DNA from: Thermostichus lividus PCC 6715
GTDB taxonomy: Bacteria; Cyanobacteriota; Cyanobacteriia; Thermosynechococcales; Thermosynechococcaceae
Assembly (NCBI RefSeq): GCF_002754935.1
Contig: NZ_CP018092.1
Coordinates: 1,984,001 to 2,048,000 of the forward strand
Direction: 5' to 3'
Length of the DNA stretch: 64,000 nucleotides
Position numbers and translations under genes: made by a program. Below the pieces are notes generated by a model. The model ran no database searches. It was not told where the DNA came from and saw only the letters and a program-made list of their open reading frames with translations. How positions within the stretch are numbered: position 1 is the first letter of the stretch; each line of letters opens with the position of its first letter. Below, piece by piece: positions 56,750 to 64,000 of the stretch.

Positions 56750-57825
56750 TGGCGACGCCGCCGAAGCTGCTGATTGCCGCCAGCGGTACCGGGGGACATC
56801 TCTTTCCTGCCCTCGCTGTGGCCGCCACTCTCACGGACTATGAGATCCATTGGCTGGGGGTGAGCCACCGCCTAGAAGCAGACCTTGTGCCCCAGCAGTA
56901 TCCCCTGCACACGATTAACTTTAGTGGCATGCAGGGGAAAACACCCTGGGCAAAACTACGACCCCTGTGGCAGTTCCTTGGAGCATTTTGGCAAACCCGG
57001 CAGTTGCTCAAACGCGGCCAGTTTCAGGGGGTCTTTACGACGGGTGGCTATATTGCTGCCCCAGCGATTCTTGCGGCGCGGAGCTTAGGGTTGGTGGCTA
57101 TTCTCCACGAGTCTAATGCTCTACCTGGCAAAGTGACCCGCGCTTTAGCGCCGTGGTGTACCGTGGTGGCCTTAGGAACCCCTGCCAGCCTGCCCTACCT
57201 TGCAAAACGCAAGGCTAACCTGCGGGTCACGGGTACGCCAGTCCGACCCAATATTCTTCATCCTGGACCATTGGATCTGCCGATTCCACCAACGGTTCCC
57301 CTCATTCTGGTGATGGGGGGCAGCCAAGGTGCCGTGGCTATCAACCGTCTGGTTCGGGAGGCCGTGTCTCAGTGGCTAGCGGCAGGAGCATGGGTGGTAC
57401 ACTTGACGGGCCAAAACGACCCGGAGGCAACAGCCGTGCAGCATCCCCACTATGTGGTGTTGCCTTTTTTTGAGCCTATGGGGCCGCTGTTACACCGCGC
57501 TGATCTTGCCATTAGCCGTGCTGGTGCGAGTGCCCTCACAGAACTGACCCTCACGGGCACCCCCGCCCTATTGATTCCCTATCCCTACGCCGCAGAGGAT
57601 CATCAAACCGTCAATGCTCAGGTGTTGGTGAGCGCAGGTGCTGCGGAAATGATTCCCCAAGCTCAACTTACGGGCGATCGCCTCGGACAAATCATTTTAG
57701 AATGGCTACGGCAGCCGCAAAAACTGCAACGGATGGCGGCCAATGCCCGGCGCTTGGCCGTGCCCGATAGCACCCAGCAGGTCGCTGGGCTGATCCGCTC
57801 CCTGATTCCACCTGTTGAACCCTAA
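56749..57825 (+). CDS. murG: UDP-GlcNAc:undecaprenyl-PP-MurNAc-pentapeptide GlcNAc transferase
   Basis: 358 aa GT28 enzyme that makes lipid II at the inner face of the membrane. [15 protein letters not shown] (G-loop 1), [41 protein letters not shown] and [24 protein letters not shown] are all present. It overlaps accC by one base. Confidence 0.95.
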   Translation: MATPPKLLIAASGTGGHLFPALAVAATLTDYEIHWLGVSHRLEADLVPQQYPLHTINFSGMQGKTPWAKLRPLWQFLGAFWQTRQLLKRGQFQGVFTTGGYIAAPAILAARSLGLVAILHESNALPGKVTRALAPWCTVVALGTPASLPYLAKRKANLRVTGTPVRPNILHPGPLDLPIPPTVPLILVMGGSQGAVAINRLVREAVSQWLAAGAWVVHLTGQNDPEATAVQHPHYVVLPFFEPMGPLLHRADLAISRAGASALTELTLTGTPALLIPYPYAAEDHQTVNAQVLVSAGAAEMIPQAQLTGDRLGQIILEWLRQPQKLQRMAANARRLAVPDSTQQVAGLIRSLIPPVEP

Positions 57826-57839
57826 AACCAGCCAAATTT

Positions 57840-58334
57840 ATGCCAATTCGACTGTTGTTTGTTTGCCTTGGGAATATCTGCCGCTCTCCTGCTGCTGAAG
57901 GCATTATGCAAGATCTCGTGGCCAAAGCAGGGCTTGCGGATAAGATCCAGTGTGATTCTGCGGGTACCAGTAACTTCCACATTGGCGATCCTCCCGATGC
58001 CCGAATGGTGATGACCGCCCGGCAGCGCGGCTTACACCTGAACAGTCGAGCACGCCAGTTTCACCACGGCGATTTTGAAGAATTTGACCTCATCTTAGCC
58101 ATGGATCGGGACAACTATCAGGATATTCTCCGCCTTGATCCGGAGGGAAAATACCGCGATAAAGTGCGTTTGATCTGTGACTTTTGTCAGCAGCACACCA
58201 CCAAAGATGTCCCCGACCCTTACTACGGGGGTCGCCAAGGCTTCGAGAAGGTCTTAGATTTGCTAAACGATGCCTGTGCCGGACTGTTAACCTACCTTCA
58301 GCAGACCTATCCCCAACTACAGGAGCAGCCTTGA
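57840..58334 (+). CDS. Low-molecular-weight protein-tyrosine phosphatase
   Basis: 164 aa. The P-loop CLGNICRS (C9, R15 by count of the CX5R motif) and the general-acid DPYYGG motif near residue 125 are intact. It may act on tyrosine kinases of exopolysaccharide export. Its TGA overlaps the purM ATG by one base. Confidence 0.93.
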   Translation: MPIRLLFVCLGNICRSPAAEGIMQDLVAKAGLADKIQCDSAGTSNFHIGDPPDARMVMTARQRGLHLNSRARQFHHGDFEEFDLILAMDRDNYQDILRLDPEGKYRDKVRLICDFCQQHTTKDVPDPYYGGRQGFEKVLDLLNDACAGLLTYLQQTYPQLQEQP

Positions 58335-59353
58335 TGGACTATCGCACCGCAGGAGTTGATGTGGCAGCAGGGCGGGCATTTGTGGAGCAGATTCGCCCCC
58401 TTGTGCAACGTACTCAGCGACCAGAGGTGGTGGGTCGCTTAGGGGGGTTTGCCGGACTGTGTCGTCTGCCGAGTAACTATCGCCAACCGCTACTGGTCTC
58501 AGGCACCGATGGGGTAGGCACCAAGCTGAAGCTAGCACAAACGCTGGGTCGTCACGATACCGTGGGGATAGACTTAGTGGCGATGTGTGTGAACGATGTC
58601 CTCACCTGTGGAGCAGAACCCCTCTTTTTCTTGGACTACATTGCCTGTGGTCACCTCAGTGCCAACATCCTGACAGCGGTGGTAGTCGGGATTGCGAGCG
58701 CCTGCGAAGCAGCAGGCTGTGCCCTCCTGGGGGGGGAAACCGCAGAGATGCCCGGCTTCTATGGTGAAGGGGTCTATGATCTCGCTGGTTTTTGTGTTGG
58801 GGTGGTCGAAGCAGATCAGGTACTGGATGGCTCGCAAGTACAACTGGGGGATGTGGTGCTGGGGCTAGCGAGTTCAGGGCTTCACAGCAATGGCTTTAGT
58901 TTAGTGCGTAAAATCGTGGCAGATCGCCAGTTGAGTTGGCAGGAGACCCCCGTGGGCGATCGCCCCCTTGGAGAACTGTGCCTAGAACCAACACGGCTGT
59001 ACGTACAGCCCATTCGCGCTGCTTTGAAGGAACAAATTCCCCTGCACGGTATGGCTCATATTACCGGCGGTGGCCTGCCCGAAAATTTGCCCCGCTGTTT
59101 GGGGCACGGCCAGTCTGTGGTGGTGAACCTAAACTCATGGCCAATTCCACCGCTGTTTCAGTGGCTTGGCAAGGTGGGGGAGGTCAGCCAGCAGGAACTG
59201 TTGAATACCTTTAATATGGGCATTGGCTACACCGTCATTATCCCCCCCGCCGCAGTAAAAGACGCACAGAACTGTTTTGAGCGCTTTGGCATTGCCAGCT
59301 ACGAAATTGGAACCGTGATCAATGGTGATGGCACCTTGACGTTCTGCCCCTAA
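58334..59353 (+). CDS. purM: Phosphoribosylformylglycinamidine cyclo-ligase (AIR synthase)
   Basis: 339 aa from the ATG at 58334; an upstream open frame overlaps the phosphatase and is ignored. [47 protein letters not shown] and [13 protein letters not shown] are the PurM motifs. Fifth step of purine synthesis. Confidence 0.95.
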   Translation: MDYRTAGVDVAAGRAFVEQIRPLVQRTQRPEVVGRLGGFAGLCRLPSNYRQPLLVSGTDGVGTKLKLAQTLGRHDTVGIDLVAMCVNDVLTCGAEPLFFLDYIACGHLSANILTAVVVGIASACEAAGCALLGGETAEMPGFYGEGVYDLAGFCVGVVEADQVLDGSQVQLGDVVLGLASSGLHSNGFSLVRKIVADRQLSWQETPVGDRPLGELCLEPTRLYVQPIRAALKEQIPLHGMAHITGGGLPENLPRCLGHGQSVVVNLNSWPIPPLFQWLGKVGEVSQQELLNTFNMGIGYTVIIPPAAVKDAQNCFERFGIASYEIGTVINGDGTLTFCP

Positions 59354-59470
59354 CAGGTTTAACGCCAGTCTTACGCCCACTGCCCAGTGAACTCATGCTA
59401 CTCTGAACAAAGGTTGCAGAGCCGCAGCCAACCTCATCATGCTCTTAATAATCTTGATAATGAACTAAAA

Positions 59471-60427
59471 ATGCGTATTCTTGTAACCGGCGGCGCGGGT
59501 TTTATTGGTTCCCATCTTGTGGATCGGCTGATGGAGGCTGGCCACGAGGTGATTTGCTTAGATAATTATTTTACCGGCACTAAGCGCAATATCCTACGGT
59601 GGCTGGGTCACCCCAACTTTGAGCTGATTCGCCATGATGTCACCGACCCTATCCGTCTTGAGGTCGATCAGATTTACCACCTCGCCTGCCCCGCCTCGCC
59701 GGTGCATTACCAGTACAATCCGGTCAAAACCATTAAAACCAACGTCATGGGCACCCTCCACATGCTAGGGCTAGCCAAGCGAGTCAAGGCACGGTTCCTG
59801 TTGGCCTCCACGTCAGAAGTCTATGGCGATCCGCTGGTGCATCCTCAATCAGAGTCCTACTGGGGGCATGTGAACCCCATTGGTATTCGCTCGTGCTATG
59901 ACGAGGGCAAGCGGGTTGCTGAAACCCTCGCCTTTGACTACCACCGTCAAAACAATGTAGCGGTACGAGTAGCACGGATTTTTAACACCTATGGCCCGAA
60001 AATGCAGGTTAATGATGGCCGCGTTGTCAGTAATTTTATTGTGCAAGCGTTGCAGGGAATTCCCCTCACGGTCTATGGTGATGGCTCTCAGACCCGTAGC
60101 TTTTGTTACGTCAGCGATTTAGTCGAAGGACTCATTCGGTTGATGAACAGCGAGCATACCGGCCCCGTGAACTTGGGGAACCCTGACGAATATACGGTTC
60201 TGGAGCTCGCCCAAAAAATTCAAGCCCTGATTAACCCCAGTGCTGAGATTCAGTTTAAGCCCCTCCCCAGTGATGACCCGCAACGCCGCCGCCCCGATAT
60301 TACGGTGGCGCGAACCCTGTTGGACTGGCAGCCGAGTGTGCCGCTATCGGAGGGTCTGCGCCGCACGATTCCAGACTTTGCCGAGCGGTTAGGGGTGCCC
60401 TATACGCCTATGATGGTCGAAGTTTAG
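59471..60427 (+). CDS. UDP-glucuronate decarboxylase (UDP-xylose synthase)
   Basis: 318 aa short-chain dehydrogenase from the ATG at 59471. It has the NAD motif [21 protein letters not shown], catalytic STSEVYGDP and the YDEGKR Tyr/Lys pair, then FNTYGPKM. These match UXS, which converts UDP-glucuronate to UDP-xylose. The next gene makes UDP-glucuronate, so the two form a sugar-nucleotide pathway. Confidence 0.9.
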   Translation: MRILVTGGAGFIGSHLVDRLMEAGHEVICLDNYFTGTKRNILRWLGHPNFELIRHDVTDPIRLEVDQIYHLACPASPVHYQYNPVKTIKTNVMGTLHMLGLAKRVKARFLLASTSEVYGDPLVHPQSESYWGHVNPIGIRSCYDEGKRVAETLAFDYHRQNNVAVRVARIFNTYGPKMQVNDGRVVSNFIVQALQGIPLTVYGDGSQTRSFCYVSDLVEGLIRLMNSEHTGPVNLGNPDEYTVLELAQKIQALINPSAEIQFKPLPSDDPQRRRPDITVARTLLDWQPSVPLSEGLRRTIPDFAERLGVPYTPMMVEV

Positions 60428-60440
60428 GGAGGCAGAGACA

Positions 60441-61826
60441 ATGCGGGTTTGTGTCATTGGCACGGGCTATGTGGGCTTGGTCACTGGGGTGTGCTTGGCC
60501 CATATCGGCCATGATGTGATGTGTATTGATAACAACATCGATAAGGTCAAGCTGCTGCAGCAGGGGGAGTCGCCCATTTATGAGCCAGGGTTGACGGAGC
60601 TGTTACGGGGGTGTATTGCCAGCAACTGCATTCACTTCAGTAGTGATCTGGGGGCAGGGGTGGAATTTGGCGAGGTGCTGTTTATTGCGGTGGGGACACC
60701 CTCCCTCCCCAATGGCGAAACGGATACCCGCTATGTCGAGGCGGTGGCGCGGGGGATTGGTGCCCACCTGCATCTGGGCTACAAAGTCATTGTCAATAAG
60801 TCCACGGTGCCCATTGGTTCTGGCGACTGGGTGCGGATGATTATTCTCGATGGGGTGGTGGAGCGAGAACCGGAGCTAGCGGATGCCATTAAAGCGGGTG
60901 CCACCCACCCTCCGTTAGATTTTGATGTGGTGAGTAACCCAGAATTTTTGCGGGAAGGCTCGGCGGTTTACGATACCTTTAACCCCGATCGCATTGTCTT
61001 AGGGGGCAGTAGCCGCAAGGCCATTGCTCTGATGCAGGAGCTTTACGCACCGATTATTGAGCGCAAGTATGCTGCAGATCCCAATCCCAATGCGCCCCCT
61101 GTGCCTGTCCTAGTGACGGATCTCAGTTCGGCGGAAATGATTAAGTACGCGGCTAATGCCTTTTTGGCCACCAAAATTAGCTTTATTAACGAAGTTGCCA
61201 ATATTTGCGATCGCGTCGGCGCGGATGTGGTGCAAGTGGCCAAGGGAATTGGCCTAGATTCGCGCATTGGTGAGAAGTTTTTGCAGGCGGGGCTAGGCTG
61301 GGGCGGCTCCTGTTTTCCGAAGGATGTTTCTGCCTTAATCCATACTGCTGATGACTATGGCTATGAAGCGCAATTACTGAAAGCAGTGGTACAGGTGAAC
61401 CAACGCCAGCGCTTTTTGGTGATCGAAAAGTTACAACAAGTTCTAAAAATTCTGAAGGGCAAAACCATTGGCTTGCTCGGGCTTACGTTTAAGCCCAATA
61501 CTGACGATCTGCGGGATGCCCCTGCTCTTCACTTAATTGAGGAACTGCATCGCCTTGGTGCCAAGGTGAAGGCGTACGATCCTCTAGTGTCCCAGACGGG
61601 GCTGCGCTCGGGTCTGTCTAACGTGATTGTGGAAACGGATCTGCACCACTTGGCAGATGGCTGTGATGCCTTGGTTCTGGTGACGGACTGGCCGCAGTTT
61701 CGTGAGGTGGATTATGGCGCTGTTGCCAAGGTGATGCACCAACCCGTGATTGTGGATGGCCGCAACTTTCTAGACCGCAAAGCCCTAGAGGGATTGGGCT
61801 TCCGTTATCTGGGGATCGGGCATTAA
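60441..61826 (+). CDS. ugd: UDP-glucose 6-dehydrogenase
   Basis: 461 aa. VIGTGYVGLVTGVCLAH N-terminal Rossmann motif, NPEFLREGSAVYDTFNPDRIV, the catalytic Cys in GWGGSCFPKDV and GLTFKPNTDDLRDAPAL. It oxidises UDP-glucose to UDP-glucuronate for polysaccharides and the upstream UDP-xylose synthase. GGGAGG precedes the ATG. Confidence 0.95.
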   Translation: MRVCVIGTGYVGLVTGVCLAHIGHDVMCIDNNIDKVKLLQQGESPIYEPGLTELLRGCIASNCIHFSSDLGAGVEFGEVLFIAVGTPSLPNGETDTRYVEAVARGIGAHLHLGYKVIVNKSTVPIGSGDWVRMIILDGVVEREPELADAIKAGATHPPLDFDVVSNPEFLREGSAVYDTFNPDRIVLGGSSRKAIALMQELYAPIIERKYAADPNPNAPPVPVLVTDLSSAEMIKYAANAFLATKISFINEVANICDRVGADVVQVAKGIGLDSRIGEKFLQAGLGWGGSCFPKDVSALIHTADDYGYEAQLLKAVVQVNQRQRFLVIEKLQQVLKILKGKTIGLLGLTFKPNTDDLRDAPALHLIEELHRLGAKVKAYDPLVSQTGLRSGLSNVIVETDLHHLADGCDALVLVTDWPQFREVDYGAVAKVMHQPVIVDGRNFLDRKALEGLGFRYLGIGH

Positions 61827-61833
61827 GGCAGCC

Positions 61834-62466
61834 ATGCCAACGGTAGTCTATGAACAGCAGTACTGGCAGCAGGGCTATTCCCGTGTTGCTGGTGTAGATG
61901 AAGTGGGGCGGGGGTGCTTGGCAGGGCCGGTGGTGGCAGCAGCAGTGATTCTGCCGCCGAACTGTGCCACCATTGCTGGGGTACGCGATTCTAAGCGGTT
62001 AAGCCCAAAGCAGCGCGATCGCCTCTTTACCCTCATTCAACAGCAGGCGATCGCCATTGGGGTCGGCATGGCCAGTGTTGCGGAAATTGATGAGGTGAAT
62101 ATTTTGCAGGCTACGTACCGGGCAATGGTGCGCGCCCTTGAGCGGGTTGCCCCGTGGGATTACGGGTTGATTGATGGCAAACTTAGCAAAACTGCGCCTT
62201 TTGAGCGGGCGATCGGGATTGTGGGGGGCGATCGCTACTGTTATAGTATTGCCTGCGCCTCTATCATTGCCAAAGTCCGGCGCGATCGCTTCATGGCGCG
62301 GCTGAGCCACCGCTATCCTCTCTACGGTTGGGAGCGGAATGTAGGCTATAGTACCCCCCAGCATCGCCGCGCCCTCCTGCAGCAGGGTGTAACGCCATGG
62401 CATCGGCGCTCCTTTCTCAAGCAGTACGGGGAGCACGCATCTCCCCTACCGTTATCTTTGGAGTAG
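61834..62466 (+). CDS. rnhB: Ribonuclease HII
   Basis: 210 aa. GVDEVGRGCLAGPVVAAAV with the catalytic Asp-Glu pair, DSKRLSPKQRD, IDGKLSK and ASIIAKVRRDR. Removes RNA from RNA-DNA hybrids. It sits 7 bp after ugd and 3 bp before menD. Confidence 0.95.
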   Translation: MPTVVYEQQYWQQGYSRVAGVDEVGRGCLAGPVVAAAVILPPNCATIAGVRDSKRLSPKQRDRLFTLIQQQAIAIGVGMASVAEIDEVNILQATYRAMVRALERVAPWDYGLIDGKLSKTAPFERAIGIVGGDRYCYSIACASIIAKVRRDRFMARLSHRYPLYGWERNVGYSTPQHRRALLQQGVTPWHRRSFLKQYGEHASPLPLSLE

Positions 62467-62469
62467 CCC

Positions 62470-64000
62470 ATGCTCCTGACGCAAAATCTGAATGTTTTTT
62501 GGGCCAGTGTTCTTTTTGAAACCCTCTATCGACTGGGATTGGGTACTGTTGTGGTCTGCCCAGGATCGCGATCGGGGCCGTTGGCCGTTGCAGCGGCGGC
62601 TCATGCCCAGTTAGAGGCCATTCCCATTTTGGATGAGCGCTCTGCTGCCTTTTTTGCCCTAGGGCTGGCTCAGCAGCAAGGAACCCCTGTGGCCTTAGTG
62701 TGTACCTCGGGCACAGCAGCGGCGAACGTTTACCCAGCCATCATTGAAGCTAGCCTGAGTCATCTGCCCCTTGTTGTTCTGAGCGCCGATCGCCCACCGG
62801 AGTTGCGAGGCTGCCAAGCCGGACAAACCATCGATCAAGTGCGTCTGTACGGCTGCTATGTGCGCGAGTTTCGGGAACTGAGTCTGCCAGACTTAACTCT
62901 TATGCCTTACCTGCGCCAAACCCTCAGCCACTGTTGGCAGCGCTGCCTGTGGCCAGATCCGGGGCCTGTGCACCTGAATATTCCCTTCACTGACCCCCTA
63001 GCGCCAGTAGTGGATGCCAGCTTTATCGCTCCAACCCTAGAAGAAATGGGGTTTTTTCGCGCCCTCAAACCACCTTGCCCACTTGTGCCTATTCCGACTG
63101 CCTTACCGTGGTCAGACTGGCAACGTCATCCCAAGGGACTCATTATTGCCGGGCCTAGTCATACGCCGCAGCCCCACACTTATGCCACCGCTGTTGCACG
63201 CCTGAGTGATTACTTACAGTGGCCGATTCTCGCCGATGCCCTCTCCCCCTTACGGCACTACGGCTGCCCAAATGTGATTGCCCACTACGATCTATTGTTG
63301 CGATCGCCCCACGTGCAAGACGCACTATGCCCAACCGCTGTTCTGCAATTGGGGCCTCTTCCCACCAGTAAGCCCCTACGGGCGTGGCTCAAGCAAGCAG
63401 ATCCGTTGATTTGGTGTTTGGATGCAGTTGCCGATAACAATAATCCCCTCCACGGTCGCAGTGTTACCCTAGCGGTGGATCCAGTGCACTTATCGCCAGT
63501 GGTGTCGCCTGAGCGCCGCTCACCCACCCCTTCCTCCGCTTACCTAGATCAGTGGCTCTATCTTGACAAGAGCATCGCCAACGCATTGGCGGCAACCCTA
63601 GATGCCATTGACTGGCACTGCGATGTCAAACTAATTCACCGCCTCAGCCAGATTCTTCCCAGCAATACAGCAGTGTTTGTGGCCAGTAGTATGCCGGTTC
63701 GGGATGTTGAAAGTGTTTGGGTCGCTAGCGATCGCCACTATCGCTTTTACTTTAATCGCGGTGCCAATGGCATTGATGGCACCCTTTCTAGTGCCTTAGG
63801 AGCCGCCCACCGCGGCCAGCCCACGGTTCTGATTACCGGCGATCTGGCCTGTCTTCACGATACCAATGGCTGGCTCATTACACCACAGTTCCACGGCTCC
63901 CTCACAGTTGTCGTCATCAACAATCAGGGGGGCGGCATTTTTGAGCACCTACCTATCCATGCGTTTGAGCCACCCTTTGAAACCTTCTTTGCCACTCCCC
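62470..64000 (+). CDS. menD: SEPHCHC synthase MenD, 3' end beyond the window
   Basis: 510 codons from the ATG at 62470 are open to the end of the window. Thiamine-PP enzyme of the phylloquinone (vitamin K1) pathway for photosystem I. VVCPGSRSGPLAVAAAAH, the TPP Glu in PILDERSAAFFALGLAQQ, CTSGTAAANVYPA and the TPP motif TGDLACLHDTNGW are present. MenD usually has about 570-580 aa, so roughly 60-70 residues are missing. Confidence 0.95.
   Translation, partial: MLLTQNLNVFWASVLFETLYRLGLGTVVVCPGSRSGPLAVAAAAHAQLEAIPILDERSAAFFALGLAQQQGTPVALVCTSGTAAANVYPAIIEASLSHLPLVVLSADRPPELRGCQAGQTIDQVRLYGCYVREFRELSLPDLTLMPYLRQTLSHCWQRCLWPDPGPVHLNIPFTDPLAPVVDASFIAPTLEEMGFFRALKPPCPLVPIPTALPWSDWQRHPKGLIIAGPSHTPQPHTYATAVARLSDYLQWPILADALSPLRHYGCPNVIAHYDLLLRSPHVQDALCPTAVLQLGPLPTSKPLRAWLKQADPLIWCLDAVADNNNPLHGRSVTLAVDPVHLSPVVSPERRSPTPSSAYLDQWLYLDKSIANALAATLDAIDWHCDVKLIHRLSQILPSNTAVFVASSMPVRDVESVWVASDRHYRFYFNRGANGIDGTLSSALGAAHRGQPTVLITGDLACLHDTNGWLITPQFHGSLTVVVINNQGGGIFEHLPIHAFEPPFETFFATP

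Overview
The window comes from a thermophilic unicellular cyanobacterium close to Thermosynechococcus. The HIP1 octamer GCGATCGC is dense in the housekeeping DNA. The gene set includes Mg-chelatase chlH, psbU, a CcmK-type carboxysome shell protein, the ndhF3-ndhD3-cupA CO2-uptake cluster and several proteins typical of cyanobacteria. The PsbU protein looks very similar to the Thermosynechococcus protein from memory. No database search was possible.

Layout. 1-25,900 is ordinary chromosome: end of a sulfate-transport ATPase (cysA), tRNA-Gln, a HAD hydrolase, a CHASE2 Ser/Thr kinase, chlH, an HdrB-like CCG protein, a CcmK paralogue, a tiny CRISPR array without cas genes, bioB, pheT, a PEP-synthase-like protein, rel/spoT, psbU, nadB, deoC, mutY and tRNA-Met. 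25,900-about 44,700 is an accessory island. It starts just after the tRNA-Met with a two-gene defence-type module (PLD-Snf2 helicase plus Eco57I-like adenine methylase) riddled with in-frame palindromic 'SPQGEG' repeats. One such repeat pair brackets a DUF559 endonuclease domain inside the methylase. Two toxin-antitoxin-like gene pairs follow, separated by a relic of a second methylase 3' end.

Then comes the most striking part, 34,721-38,912: seven integron attC recombination sites in tandem, all in the same orientation, each with the conserved extra-helical G, and no integrase in view (a CALIN-type array). Its cassettes carry a full-length prokaryotic Argonaute with a complete catalytic tetrad, a two-gene cassette (glycine-rich membrane protein plus an antitoxin-like protein), several cassettes without a convincing gene, and a NYN-LOTUS RNase-like protein at the truncated far edge. 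An MgtC protein and the Mg2+ P-type ATPase MgtA follow, with an RBS-sequestering hairpin and a perfect 266-bp tandem duplication upstream of mgtA.

45,100-64,000 returns to core genome: gshB-grxC, the NDH-1MS CO2-uptake operon, an anti-sigma factor, ilvE, a membrane GTPase, a pentapeptide-repeat protein, a decayed IS200/IS605-type element, then accC-murG-LMW PTPase-purM, and UDP-xylose synthase-ugd-rnhB-menD (menD runs off the end).

Data quality. Seven genes, including the essential pheT, accC and ilvE, are each broken by a single-base length change in a short homopolymer. The pattern points to sequencing indels rather than real pseudogenes, and these genes are annotated as single loci.
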